Source of the DNA: Youhaiella tibetensis
GTDB taxonomy: Bacteria > Pseudomonadota > Alphaproteobacteria > Rhizobiales > Devosiaceae
Direction of reading: 5' to 3'
Assembly (NCBI RefSeq): GCF_008000755.1
Contig: NZ_CP041690.1
Span: 3,700,501-3,764,500 of the forward strand
DNA length: 64,000 nucleotides
The translations under genes were made by a program, and so were the position numbers. A model generated the notes under the pieces. It searched no databases and was not told the origin of the DNA. It saw only the letters and a list, made by a program, of their open reading frames with translations. Below, in pieces: positions 1 to 7,757 of this stretch (positions are counted from its first letter, which is position 1; every line of letters starts with the position of its first letter).

Positions 1-266
1 TCCACAATTCGGGCCACTGGACCGAAGCGGTATGCGTGACCGATCAGTTCGAGCAGCACATCCGCGCCGTGGTCAACTGGCCACTGGGTGATGTGACCCG
101 CACCGCCGATGTCGTGATGGAAAACCTCATCGGCTACGAGGTTGATTCCATTGTAGAACTTCTCGGTCCCGGCATCCGCCCCCATCTTTACGGAAAGACC
201 GAGGCCCGCCCCGGGCGCAAGATGGGACACATCAACCGCGTTGGCGAGCAAACCGGCAGAAAATAA
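1..266 (+). CDS. purK: N5-carboxyaminoimidazole ribonucleotide synthase, C-terminal part
   Basis: This is the 3' end of a gene that begins outside the window; the frame is open from base 3 to the TAA at 264-266. PurK is an ATP-grasp enzyme of purine synthesis that carboxylates AIR to N5-CAIR in the cytoplasm. The visible residues carry the family's C-terminal signature: NSGHWT, FEQHIRA, then LYGK and PGRKMGHIN near the end. An internal GTG at 36 gives the longest apparent open frame but is not a start, because the PurK signature begins before it. purE usually lies just upstream, but that region is not visible. The terminal signature leaves little doubt about the family. Confidence 0.93.
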   Translation, partial: HNSGHWTEAVCVTDQFEQHIRAVVNWPLGDVTRTADVVMENLIGYEVDSIVELLGPGIRPHLYGKTEARPGRKMGHINRVGEQTGRK

Positions 267-400
267 GCAATTTGCACGGTTTGGGCAGTGGACAAGCCGC
301 CGGGGTTGGACTATATACCCCGACCACGGTGACTGGCTCGGCCGGTCGGCGCAAGTACCATATGGCCCTTGCGCCCCACATCAAACACTGACGAGAATTC

Positions 401-419
401 TGGAAGGCGGTTACGCTTG
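401..419 (+). promoter_or_regulatory. rpsU ribosome-binding site and TTG start
   Basis: A purine-rich GGAAGGCGG stretch (402-410) lies six bases upstream of the TTG at 417. It decides the start of rpsU in favour of TTG rather than the upstream ATG at 369. Confidence 0.75.
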
Positions 420-650
420 CAAGTAGTTGTCCGCGATAACAATGTCGATCAGGCGCTCCGCGCGCTGAAGAAGAAGCTCCAGCGGGAAGGCGTTTTCCGC
501 GAGATGAAGCTTCGCAACTATTACGAGAAGCCCTCCGAGAAGAAGGCGCGCCAGAAGGCTGAAGCCGTGCGCCGCGCCCGCAAGCTGGCACGTAAGCGCG
601 CCCAGCGTGAGAGCGGTGTCGCTGCAGCAGCCCCGCGTCGCGCCTCGTAA
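417..650 (+). CDS. rpsU: 30S ribosomal protein S21, TTG start
   Basis: S21 is a small basic protein of the 30S platform that helps initiation. The 77-residue product matches the family from its first residues ([20 protein letters not shown]) through the [16 protein letters not shown] region to a basic Arg/Lys-rich, Ala-rich tail. The start is chosen as TTG at 417, because S21 begins with (M)QVLVRDN and a GGAAGGCGG ribosome-binding site at 402-410 lies six bases before it. The upstream ATG at 369 would add 16 residues unlike any S21. The gene is monocistronic and is followed by a strong intrinsic terminator. A TTG start on a ribosomal protein gene is unusual. Confidence 0.95.
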   Translation: MQVVVRDNNVDQALRALKKKLQREGVFREMKLRNYYEKPSEKKARQKAEAVRRARKLARKRAQRESGVAAAAPRRAS

Positions 651-673
651 GCTTCGAGCGCAGACAAGATTTG

Positions 674-702
674 AAACGCCGTCCTTCGCAGGGCGGCGTT
701 TT
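674..702 (+). terminator. Rho-independent terminator of rpsU
   Basis: The arms AAACGCCGTCC (674-684) and GGGCGGCGTTT (691-701) pair over 11 positions with one G-U, around a six-base loop, and end in T residues. The hairpin lies 24 bases after the rpsU stop. Confidence 0.85.
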
Positions 703-731
703 CGCTCGTTCGGAAATGGGAATTGGGCGCC

Positions 732-1271
732 TCAGGCGATGTCTTCGGGCCCTGTCTCGCGCTTCCAGCCGGTGATCATGGCCCAGGGCAGGTTCTCGCG
801 ATGGCGCAGGCTCGCCAGGACGACCCCACCGATATGGACCACGACCAGGACCAGCAGCAGCTTGGCGAGCAGCTTGTGGCCATCCTCCACCCAACCCACT
901 CCGAAGAACTGATCGGTCTGGGATAGCCAGCCAGTGAAGGCGAGCGAGCCCATGGTGAGGATCAGCGCCACGATCATGGCCCCACCCGCCGGATTGTGCC
1001 CCAGGTAGCGGCTCTCCTTGCCGGTGACGATATCGCGCAGGTAGCCGAGCACCTTGGAAGGGTGGTGCACGAACTGGCTGAACCTGGCATAGCGCGTACC
1101 CAGCAGGCCCCAGACCAGACGCAGCGCGATCAGAGCGCCGGCGGCATAGCCGGCCCAGTGGTGCAGCGTCTTGGACTGGTCGGCGCTGAGCCACGCCACC
1201 GCGAAGCTCAGCACCAGGCCCCAATGGAAAACGCGAACGACCGGATCCCAGACTTTCACGATCCCCGCCAT
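732..1271 (-). CDS. Cytochrome b561 family membrane protein
   Basis: This 179-residue protein has about four membrane helices and probably binds two b-type haems, passing electrons across the inner membrane. Candidate haem ligands are His in VFHWGLVLSF (helix 1), in LHHWAGYAAG (helix 2) and in VLVVVHIGGV (last helix). This is the short bacterial b561 layout. The start is the ATG at 1271, giving MAGIVKVWDP; a longer in-frame reading would run into the preceding PepSY gene. It lies four bases after that gene, so the two form an operon divergent from a two-component system. PepSY/b561/two-component cassettes recur in proteobacteria, which suggests response-regulator control here. The natural electron donor and acceptor cannot be told. 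Confidence 0.85.
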   Translation of the reverse strand: MAGIVKVWDPVVRVFHWGLVLSFAVAWLSADQSKTLHHWAGYAAGALIALRLVWGLLGTRYARFSQFVHHPSKVLGYLRDIVTGKESRYLGHNPAGGAMIVALILTMGSLAFTGWLSQTDQFFGVGWVEDGHKLLAKLLLVLVVVHIGGVVLASLRHRENLPWAMITGWKRETGPEDIA

Positions 1272-1275
1272 GGCA

Positions 1276-1542
1276 TCAGTCCGCCGGAACGTCGACGAGG
1301 TCCAGGGTGGCCGGATCGAACAGCGATTCCATGCGCGTGCCGTCGGTCTTGACCGCATAGGCCTCGTAGCAACCCTTGTCCTTCTTGATCTGGCGCACGG
1401 TCCAGCCTTCGCTGGTGAGCTTGGCGGTCAGTGCCTCCTCGGGCTGCCACTTGTCGGCGGCCACGGTACAGGCATCGGCCGCGAAGGCCGGAGCGGTCGC
1501 CAGGGTCATGAGGGCCGCGGCGGCGAATGCGATTTTCTTCAT
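1276..1542 (-). CDS. Secreted PepSY-domain protein
   Basis: This is an 88-residue periplasmic protein. Residues 1-21 are a signal peptide (MKK, hydrophobic core, cleavage after APAFA). The remainder is one small PepSY-like domain with a GWTVRQIKKDKGCYEAYAV core, the pattern of the calcium-binding/regulatory PepSY_2 group. The two remaining Cys (in DACTV and KGCYE) could form a disulfide. The ATG at 1542 follows a GGAAAGC ribosome-binding site; the 19 extra residues of the longer frame do not look like a protein. It is the first gene of a pair with cytochrome b561. A role in modulating that cytochrome or the sensor kinase is inference. Confidence 0.8.
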   Translation of the reverse strand: MKKIAFAAAALMTLATAPAFAADACTVAADKWQPEEALTAKLTSEGWTVRQIKKDKGCYEAYAVKTDGTRMESLFDPATLDLVDVPAD

Positions 1543-1580
1543 TGAAGCTTTCCTTGTGTCACTATGCCTTTGCTTGGCAT

Positions 1581-1661
1581 GGCGCCAAGCTGGCGGCACT
1601 GGCTGACAACAAGCTGAACGCAGGCACCGATGCCGTTCAGACTGGTGTCAGCTTGGGCGCC
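1581..1661. promoter_or_regulatory. Nested repeats with 11-bp phasing between PepSY and response regulator
   Basis: CTGACA (603-608 of the second kilobase, i.e. 1603-1608) and CTGAAC (1614-1619) are 11 bp apart. On the other side GTTCAG (1635-1640) and TGTCAG (1646-1651) are also 11 bp apart, in the opposite orientation. Outer arms GGCGCCAAGCTG (1581-1592) and CAGCTTGGGCGCC (1649-1661) also pair. Half-sites spaced by 11 bp are what OmpR-family regulators bind, so one site may serve each divergent promoter. The binding role is inferred. Confidence 0.5.
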
Positions 1662-1689
1662 TAGGCAGGTGCGATTCTAGTGGGGCAAG

Positions 1690-2346
1690 ATGCGCGTATT
1701 GCTGATCGAAGATGACCGGGACCTGGGCGGCGCCGTGCGCGACCACATCGCCGCCGAGGGCTACGCGGTCGACTGGGTGCGGTTCCTCGAGGAGGCGATC
1801 GACGCCACCCTCGGCACGGTCTACGACCTGGTGCTGCTCGACCTCAACCTGCCCGACGGCAAGGGTCTCGATTTTCTGCGGCGCCTGCGCAAGCGCGGCG
1901 ACACGACGCCCGTCATCATCCTCACCGCCATGGACCAGGTCTCATCGCGTATCGAGGGCCTCAATGCCGGGGCCGACGACTATATCGTCAAGCCCTTCGA
2001 CCTGAGCGAGTTGTCGGCACGCCTCGCCGCCGTCGCCCGGCGCTATTCGGGCAACCCCAACCCCCTGCTCGCCTTCGGCGAAATCGAGATCGACCAGGCC
2101 CATAAGCTAGTAACGGTGGGCGGCAAGCCCGTCGACATCACCGCCCGCGAATGGGCAATCCTCGAACGACTGGTGCGGCACCCGGGAATCGTGGTCTCCA
2201 AATCACAGATGGAAGAGACGCTCTACGAGTTCGGCGCCGAGATCGAAAGCAATACAGTGGAGGTCTATGTGAGCCGACTGCGCAAGAAACTCGGGCGCGA
2301 CTTCATCCACACCGCCCGGGGCGTCGGCTACAGGATCGAACGCTGA
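1690..2346 (+). CDS. OmpR-family response regulator
   Basis: This 218-residue regulator has an N-terminal receiver (about 1-115) and a C-terminal winged-helix DNA-binding domain (about 125-216). The receiver has the acidic pair at D8/D9, phosphoacceptor D51 (VLLDLNLPDG), T79 and K101 (VKPFD), so all key residues are present. The C-terminus shows the expected ITAREWAILERL and SRLRKKLG...ARGVGYRI pattern. Its TGA overlaps the ATG of the sensor kinase, indicating translational coupling. It is divergent from the PepSY/cytochrome b561 pair, its likely targets. It resembles the QseB/PmrA/TctD group; the exact orthologue is uncertain. Confidence 0.93.
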   Translation: MRVLLIEDDRDLGGAVRDHIAAEGYAVDWVRFLEEAIDATLGTVYDLVLLDLNLPDGKGLDFLRRLRKRGDTTPVIILTAMDQVSSRIEGLNAGADDYIVKPFDLSELSARLAAVARRYSGNPNPLLAFGEIEIDQAHKLVTVGGKPVDITAREWAILERLVRHPGIVVSKSQMEETLYEFGAEIESNTVEVYVSRLRKKLGRDFIHTARGVGYRIER

Positions 2347-3692
2347 TGGGTGGCCGGCTCAGCCTCACCGCCCGCCTCGTGCTGACGCTCACGGTCGGCG
2401 CCACCGTGCTCTGGATCCTCGCCGCGGCGGTGACCGTCAATATCCTGCGCGAGGAGATAGACAGCGCCTTCGATACGGGCCTGCAGGAGACCGCCCAGCG
2501 CCTGCTGCCGCTGGCCATGCACGGCCTGCGCGAAGCGGCGCGCGAGGGGCATGGCGACGACGATGGCGGCGAAATCCCGCTGCTGCGCGAAGGGGGCAGC
2601 GAATATATCGTCTACCAGATTCGCGACGCCTCGGGCGCCCTGCTGCTGCGCTCGCACGATGCCCCCACCACCGCCCTTACCGAAACGGTGCAGCCGGGCT
2701 TCGCCACCTCCAACAACCTGCGCGTCTATACCGAAGGCACTCGCGACGGCACCTTCCTGATCCAGGTCGCCGAATCCCTCGACCATCGCCAGAAATCCCT
2801 GCTCGAAAGCGCCACCGCCCTTTTCCTGCCGCTGGCGCTCCTGATCCCGCTTTCGGCGCTCGGCATCGGCCTCGCCGTGCGACGCGGGCTCGCCCCGCTC
2901 CACGAACTGAGCCAGGAGGTGAGCACGCGTGGCGCCGCCAACCTCGCTCCGCTCGAGCCGCACGTGCTGCCGGTCGACCTGCGCCCCATCGCCGAGGCCA
3001 CTGACCAGCTTATCGCCCGGCTGCGCTCCGCGCTCGAAGCCGAACGTGCCTTCGCCTCCAACAGCGCCCACGAATTGCGCACTCCCATCGCAGCCGCCCT
3101 GGCCCAGACTCAGCGGCTCATCGCCGAACTGGGCACCAACCCCGAGGCGGCGCGTGCCCGCCAGGTTGAGGACGCGCTCAAGCGCGTGGGCGAACTCTCC
3201 GAAAAGCTGCTGCAACTGGCACGCGCCGATGCCGGCATGGCCGCGAGCGCCGTCGAGAGCGATCTGATGGCGGCCGTCCGCCTGCTCTGCCGCGACAGCG
3301 CCAGCCGCGCCGGCACGCCCGAGCGCGTCATCCTCGAGGCACCCGCCGGAACGCAATTGCTCGCCCCCATCGATATCGACGCCTTCGGCATCGCCTTCCG
3401 CAACCTGCTCGACAACGCCATCGCTCATGGCAGCCCCGAGGAGCCGGTCAAGGTGAGCGTGGGCGAGAAATGGGTGGCGGTGACCAATGGCGGACCGGCC
3501 ATAACGCCAGACGTGCTCGAGGCGCTCAAGCGCCGCTTCGTGCGCGGCCAGACCCACAGCAGCGGCTCGGGCCTGGGCCTGGCCATCGCCGAGACCATCA
3601 TGGCGCAGGTGGGCGGGGAAGTGCGCCTCTCCTCGCCCGCCCCGGGGCGCCAGGACGGGTTCGAGGCGCGGCTGGTGTTTCCTAGGGCCTAG
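2346..3692 (+). CDS. Sensor histidine kinase
   Basis: This is the 448-residue membrane partner of the preceding regulator. Helix 1 is at about 10-33, followed by a periplasmic sensor region of roughly 120 residues without a recognised fold, then helix 2 (ATALFLPLALLIPLSALGIG). The HisKA box ASNSAHELRTP places the phosphorylated His at about residue 242. The HATPase has an N box (FRNLLDNAIAH) and a G2 box (GSGLGLAIAE). The ATG at 2346 overlaps the upstream TGA. Its TAG shares the palindrome CTAG with the stop of the convergent hydrolase. The signal is unknown; a redox or metal cue fits the divergent cytochrome/PepSY pair, but that is inference. Confidence 0.93.
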   Translation: MGGRLSLTARLVLTLTVGATVLWILAAAVTVNILREEIDSAFDTGLQETAQRLLPLAMHGLREAAREGHGDDDGGEIPLLREGGSEYIVYQIRDASGALLLRSHDAPTTALTETVQPGFATSNNLRVYTEGTRDGTFLIQVAESLDHRQKSLLESATALFLPLALLIPLSALGIGLAVRRGLAPLHELSQEVSTRGAANLAPLEPHVLPVDLRPIAEATDQLIARLRSALEAERAFASNSAHELRTPIAAALAQTQRLIAELGTNPEAARARQVEDALKRVGELSEKLLQLARADAGMAASAVESDLMAAVRLLCRDSASRAGTPERVILEAPAGTQLLAPIDIDAFGIAFRNLLDNAIAHGSPEEPVKVSVGEKWVAVTNGGPAITPDVLEALKRRFVRGQTHSSGSGLGLAIAETIMAQVGGEVRLSSPAPGRQDGFEARLVFPRA

Positions 3693-4519
3693 GCTGCCGG
3701 CTTGGCGGCAGCGTATTCGGCATCCTCGAAGAAGGTCTTGGCCTTGCCCCAGATGCCACGGGCCCACAGGTCCCCATGATCGGCACCCGGCTCGATCCAG
3801 AGATCGTATTTGTGCGGCACGATCTGATAGAGGCGCTCGCCATTTGTCACCCCGATCGTCTGGTCGGCGGTGCCGTGAGCGATGAAGACGGGCTCCTCGA
3901 CCTTGGTGATCCATTCGTTGACCGGGAACTGATCATCCATCAGCAGCCCCACCGGCAGGTAGGGATAGCGCTCGAAGGCGACGTTGACTGCCGACAGGAA
4001 CGGCGTTTCGAGCAACAGCGCGTCGGCCTCGCGCACGCTCGCCACATAGGTCGCCGGCCCGGTGCCGAGCGAGCGGCCCCAGATGACGATGGGGAAGCCC
4101 TTCTCCTTGACCCAGTCGAAGGCGTGGGTGGCGTCATCGAGGATATGCTGCTGGCTGATCTCCCCGGGCGAGAGCGGGAAGCCGCGGTAATCGAAGGCGA
4201 GAAAACCGTAACCGTCCGCCGTCCAGGCTTCGAAGCGCTCGTGCTCTTCCGAGAAGCTCCCCGAATTGCCCTTGTAGTAGATGATGATCGGCTTGCCCGG
4301 CGAAGGCGGCGCATACCAGCCGTGGACCACCGCGCCATCGGCGGTGGGAATGGTGACTTCCTCGGCTCCGCTGAGCTTGGTGTCGGCCAGCGCCGTGATC
4401 TCTCCGGTCGCCGTGTACTGGAGCGCCCGCTGGTTGAAATAGATGTATCCGAGAACCGCCACGTAGGCGACGACCACGACGGCAAGCAGCGCGATGGCTA
4501 CGCGGCGGAACAACTTCAC
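3689..4519 (-). CDS. Membrane-anchored alpha/beta hydrolase (ABHD12/13-like)
   Basis: This 276-residue protein has one N-terminal membrane helix (about 7-27) and then an alpha/beta hydrolase fold. The nucleophile elbow is WGRSLGTG with Ser150, the acid is likely the Asp in AHGTADQTI, and the base is the His in GADHGDLW. The layout resembles the ABHD12/ABHD13 (YfhR/BEM46) group, whose bacterial members are thought to act on lipids or acyl esters. The start is GTG at 4519, overlapping the TGA of the upstream dsbA-like gene by four bases (GTGA), so translation is coupled. The real substrate cannot be deduced. Confidence 0.8.
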   Translation of the reverse strand: MKLFRRVAIALLAVVVVAYVAVLGYIYFNQRALQYTATGEITALADTKLSGAEEVTIPTADGAVVHGWYAPPSPGKPIIIYYKGNSGSFSEEHERFEAWTADGYGFLAFDYRGFPLSPGEISQQHILDDATHAFDWVKEKGFPIVIWGRSLGTGPATYVASVREADALLLETPFLSAVNVAFERYPYLPVGLLMDDQFPVNEWITKVEEPVFIAHGTADQTIGVTNGERLYQIVPHKYDLWIEPGADHGDLWARGIWGKAKTFFEDAEYAAAKPAA

Positions 4520-5166
4520 TGGGAGGCAACCTCAGGGTTGAGCAGTTCGGCGAAGACCTGCTGGAAGACTTCCTCGGGCTGGGCGCCGGACATGGCGAAC
4601 TTTGCGTCGAACACGAAGAACGGCACGCCGCTGATGCCCTGGTGGGCAGCGGCAGCCGCAAGGCGCTCGGTGGTTTCGAGCTCGTGCGGATCGTTCATCA
4701 AGCGCAACGCCTCTTCGCGGTCAAAGCCATACTCAGCCGCGATATCGGCAAGAACGGCATCGTCATTGATCTGCCGGTGCTCCAGGAAATAGGCATCGGC
4801 GATCGCGTTGGCCAGAGAATGCTGAGTACCCAGCGATTTGGCAAGCCGGGTGATGGTGTGCGCCTTGGCCGTGCGGAACATGCGCGGCTGGCGCGACAAG
4901 TCGAGATCGACGCCGGACTTCTTCGCCTCGGCCTGCGGGCGCGCCCACATTTCCTGCGGGTCCCGGCCATACCGGGATTTGAGCATCTCCCCGACATCGA
5001 CGCCATCGGCGGGAACATTGGGATCGAGGTAGAACGGGTGGTTCTCGACTTCGACCTCGACGTCCTCGGGCAGTGCGGCAATGGCCTTGTCCAGCCGCAC
5101 CGAACCGATGAGGCACCAGGGGCATACGACGTCGGTGAAGATGTCGACCTTGAGCTTGCGCGCCAT
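4516..5166 (-). CDS. FrnE/DsbA-family thiol oxidoreductase
   Basis: This 216-residue thioredoxin-fold protein has a CPWC active site at C15-C18 directly after the first strand (VDIFTDVVCPWCLIG), an all-helical insert, and the cis-Pro loop GISGVPFFVF near residue 178. This is the pattern of cytoplasmic FrnE-like DsbA proteins, which act in disulfide exchange and oxidative-stress tolerance. No signal peptide is present, so it should be cytoplasmic. It is the first gene of a pair, coupled to the hydrolase by a four-base overlap. The related HCCA isomerase group normally lacks this CxxC, which favours FrnE. Confidence 0.88.
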   Translation of the reverse strand: MARKLKVDIFTDVVCPWCLIGSVRLDKAIAALPEDVEVEVENHPFYLDPNVPADGVDVGEMLKSRYGRDPQEMWARPQAEAKKSGVDLDLSRQPRMFRTAKAHTITRLAKSLGTQHSLANAIADAYFLEHRQINDDAVLADIAAEYGFDREEALRLMNDPHELETTERLAAAAAHQGISGVPFFVFDAKFAMSGAQPEEVFQQVFAELLNPEVASQ

Positions 5167-5261
5167 GAGTCGCAGTTCCTTTCAGTAACTTTGGCTCTGA
5201 AATGGCGCGAAGTGCAGGTGAATGCAAGCAGGCACCCGCAGGTGACCGGGATCTCCCGCCC

Positions 5262-5672
5262 TCAGCTGAAAGCGAGAACGGCGGCGATGATTACCCCGAG
5301 CAGCGCCAGGCGGGACACCCAGGCGGCAACATTGGCCGCTTGCCTCATGCCTTGGGCGCGAAAGCGGCCTCCGGCACCCATGGCGATGGCGACAATGACG
5401 ACGAGCCCCATCTTGACCCAGAACCACACCCCGATGCCATCGACCCCACCATAGCGCAGCCACACCATGAGGATGCCGGTGAGAATGAGCACGCCAAATG
5501 CGGCGCGCGAATTGCGCCCGAGCAGTTGTGCAATGCCGCCGAAACGCTTGCCGACCTCGGGCCCTGCGCCCGCCAGCTCGCGTCCGACAATGGGCAGCGC
5601 CACCACCGAGCCGCCTGCCACCATCAGCGCCAATAAATGCGCCACCAGACAAATCTGAAACAACAAATCCAT
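5262..5672 (-). CDS. Small four-helix membrane protein, likely SoxR target
   Basis: This 136-residue integral membrane protein has about four helices: LVAHLLALMVAGGSVVALPIV, AFGVLILTGILMVWL, VWFWVKMGLVVIVAIAMGA and a C-terminal LALLGVIIAAVLAF. I do not recognise a named family; the pattern is generally like small CopD/DUF2214-type proteins. The ATG at 5672 follows an AAGGA box about ten bases upstream; a GTG at 5690 would add six residues. It is divergent from soxR, and a SoxR box sits in a 19-bp promoter spacer pointing at it. A role in responding to redox-active compounds is therefore likely but inferred. Confidence 0.75.
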   Translation of the reverse strand: MDLLFQICLVAHLLALMVAGGSVVALPIVGRELAGAGPEVGKRFGGIAQLLGRNSRAAFGVLILTGILMVWLRYGGVDGIGVWFWVKMGLVVIVAIAMGAGGRFRAQGMRQAANVAAWVSRLALLGVIIAAVLAFS

Positions 5673-5707
5673 TTTCTTTGCGTCCTTCACGTTGAAAAGG
5701 CGAGCTT

Positions 5708-5738
5708 CTGGTACGACCTCAACTTAACTTGAGGTCAA
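5708..5738 (-). promoter_or_regulatory. SoxR box within a 19-bp-spacer promoter
   Basis: Arms GACCTCAA and TTGAGGTC flank CTTAAC at 5715-5736, a perfect 8-bp inverted repeat that differs at one position from the 18-bp SoxR box of the enterobacterial soxS promoter as I recall it. On the minus strand a -35 TTGACC (5738-5733) and a weak -10 TACCAG (5713-5708) are separated by 19 bp, the overlong spacer that MerR-family activators act on. The promoter points at the membrane-protein gene. Confidence 0.85.
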
Positions 5739-5751
5739 GGGGGAAACCGGC

Positions 5752-6186
5752 ATGGCGAGGGAATTGACGGTGGGCCAGGTGGCCGCGCGAAGCGGCGTCT
5801 CGGTCTCGGCGCTGCACTTTTACGAATCCAAGGGACTGATCCGCTCCAGCCGCACAGCCGGCAACCAGCGGCGCTACCGCCAGGACGTGTTGCGGCGCGT
5901 GGCGATCATCAAGGTCGCCCAGGAGGTGGGCATTCCGCTGGCCGAAGTGGGCCGCTCCTTCGCGGCGCTGCCCGAGGACCACATCCCCAATCGCAGCGAT
6001 TGGACGGCGATTTCCACCGCCTGGGCGGCCGACCTCGACCGGCGGATCGCGCAGTTGAAGAAGCTGCGCAACGGCCTCAACGGCTGCATCGGCTGCGGGT
6101 GCCTATCCTTGGACCAATGCCAGTTGTGGAACCGCCACGACCGCCTGGGCGCCGCGGGGCCAGGCCCGCGCAGATTGATGGTGTGA
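5752..6186 (+). CDS. soxR: Redox-sensitive MerR-family activator SoxR
   Basis: This 144-residue regulator starts with a MerR winged-helix domain ([26 protein letters not shown]), followed by the dimerisation helix (to about residue 110) and a C-terminal cluster loop [13 protein letters not shown]112, C115, C117 and C123 give the CX2CXCX5C spacing of the SoxR [2Fe-2S] cluster, oxidised by redox-cycling compounds to switch on targets. A purine-rich GGGGGAAA stretch precedes the ATG. No soxS gene is nearby, as is usual outside enterobacteria, where SoxR controls its own small regulon directly. The only SoxR box seen lies immediately upstream, facing the divergent membrane protein. Confidence 0.96.
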   Translation: MARELTVGQVAARSGVSVSALHFYESKGLIRSSRTAGNQRRYRQDVLRRVAIIKVAQEVGIPLAEVGRSFAALPEDHIPNRSDWTAISTAWAADLDRRIAQLKKLRNGLNGCIGCGCLSLDQCQLWNRHDRLGAAGPGPRRLMV

Positions 6187-6226
6187 AGGCGCTGGCCGCC
6201 CTTAGGCTAGGCCCGCCAACCTTGTT

Positions 6227-6244
6227 CCCTGCCCACAAGGGTGG
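6227..6244. repeat. Intergenic hairpin repeat, family A copy 1
   Basis: CCTGCCC, loop ACAA, GGGTGGG (two G-T pairs) lie between soxR and pntB. It resembles the hairpins at 15048-15066 and 36885-36902. The rest of 6187-6290 shows nothing recognisable. Confidence 0.45.
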
Positions 6245-6290
6245 GGAGACCACTACGAGGCCCCGCGAAGGATCCAGCCAGCCCTCGCAA

Positions 6291-6323
6291 ACAAAAAAAC
6301 GCCCGCCGGTTTCCCGGCGGGCG
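6291..6323 (-). terminator. Rho-independent terminator of the pnt operon
   Basis: GCCCGCCGG (6301-6309) pairs perfectly with CCGGCGGGC (6314-6322). On the minus strand the stem is followed by seven T residues, 22 bases after the pntB stop. Confidence 0.92.
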
Positions 6324-6345
6324 CTTCGATCTCGTTCGGCCCAGC

Positions 6346-7752
6346 TTAGTGGCCGAGTGCCTTGACGATTTCTTCGGTCACCTTCTTGGCGTCGCCGAAG
6401 AGCATCATGGTGTTGTCACGGAAGAAGAGCTCGTTCTGGACGCCGGCATAACCGGCGGCCATACCGCGCTTGATGAAGAGCACGGTCCCGGCATCTTCCA
6501 CGTTCAAGACCGGCATGCCGTAGATCGGCGAGGACTTGTCGGTCTTGGCCGCCGGGTTGGTCACGTCGTTGGCGCCGATGACGAAGGCCACGTCGGCCTG
6601 CGCGAACTCGGAGTTGATGTCCTCGAGCTCGAACACCTCGTCATAGGGCACGTTGGCTTCGGCCAGCAGCACGTTCATGTGGCCCGGCATACGGCCGGCA
6701 ACCGGGTGGATCGCGTACTTGACCTCGACACCGGCGGCCTTGAGCATGTCGGCCATTTCGCGCAGCGCATGCTGGGCCTGGGCGACGGCCATGCCATAGC
6801 CGGGCACGATGATGACCTTGCCGGCGTTCTTCATCAGGAACGCAGCGTCGTCGGCAGCGCCCTGCTTGACCGGACGGGTCTCTTCCTCGGTCGAGGCGGA
6901 AGCGGACGTATCCGCGCCGAACCCGCCCAGGATCACCGAGATGAACGAGCGGTTCATCGCCTTACACATGATGTAGGAGAGGATCGCACCCGACGAACCC
7001 ACCAGGGCACCCGTGACGATGAGGGCGGTGTTGCCCAGGGTGAAGCCCACAGCGGCCGCGGCCCAACCCGAATAGGAGTTGAGCATGGAGACCACCACCG
7101 GCATGTCGGCGCCGCCGATCGGGATGATCATGAGACCGCCCAGCACCAGCGCCAGCACCGTGATCGCCCAGAAGTAGATCGGGTTGGCGGTGGCGACGAG
7201 CTGCCAGATCAGGAACACCAGCAGCAGGCCCAGCACGATATGGATGAGGTGCCGGCCCGGCAGCAGGATCGGCTTGCCCGACATGTTGCCGTTGAGCTTG
7301 GCGAAGGCGATGACCGAACCGGTGAAGGTGAAGGCACCCACGGCGACGCCGAGGGCCATTTCGACCAGGGCCTGGCCATGGATTTCGCCGACATGGCCGA
7401 TGCCGAAGGCTTCCGGCGCATAGAGCGCGGCGGCTGCCACGAACACGGCGGCAAGACCGACCAGCGAGTGGAAGGCCGCCACGAGCTGGGGCATGTCCGT
7501 CATCTTGACGTTGCGGGCGAGGTAGGCGCCGATGCCGCCACCAATGGCGAGACCGGCGATGATGAGGGCCCAGGACACGAAGTCCGACGGGGCGGCAAGA
7601 GCCAGCGTGGTCAGGATGGCAATGGCCATGCCGATCATGCCGAACTGGTTGCCGCGGCGCGAGGAAGCGGGGCTGGAAAGGCCGCGCAGCGCCAGGATGA
7701 ACAGCACGCCCGAGACCAGATAGAGGACGGCTGCGATATTGGCGTTGATCAT
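6346..7752 (-). CDS. pntB: NAD(P) transhydrogenase subunit beta
   Basis: This is the 468-residue beta subunit of the proton-translocating transhydrogenase, which uses proton-motive force to reduce NADP+ with NADH. The N-terminal half carries the dII membrane helices (starting ANIAAVLYLVSGVLFILALRG). The C-terminal about 180 residues are the NADP(H)-binding dIII, with GYGMAVAQAQHALREM, the VIGANDVTNPAA motif and the KRGMAAGYAGVQNELF end. Length is normal. It starts five bases after pntAB and is the last gene before a strong terminator. The enzyme is a main source of NADPH in many alphaproteobacteria. Confidence 0.97.
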   Translation of the reverse strand: MINANIAAVLYLVSGVLFILALRGLSSPASSRRGNQFGMIGMAIAILTTLALAAPSDFVSWALIIAGLAIGGGIGAYLARNVKMTDMPQLVAAFHSLVGLAAVFVAAAALYAPEAFGIGHVGEIHGQALVEMALGVAVGAFTFTGSVIAFAKLNGNMSGKPILLPGRHLIHIVLGLLLVFLIWQLVATANPIYFWAITVLALVLGGLMIIPIGGADMPVVVSMLNSYSGWAAAAVGFTLGNTALIVTGALVGSSGAILSYIMCKAMNRSFISVILGGFGADTSASASTEEETRPVKQGAADDAAFLMKNAGKVIIVPGYGMAVAQAQHALREMADMLKAAGVEVKYAIHPVAGRMPGHMNVLLAEANVPYDEVFELEDINSEFAQADVAFVIGANDVTNPAAKTDKSSPIYGMPVLNVEDAGTVLFIKRGMAAGYAGVQNELFFRDNTMMLFGDAKKVTEEIVKALGH

Positions 7753-7757
7753 CTAGG

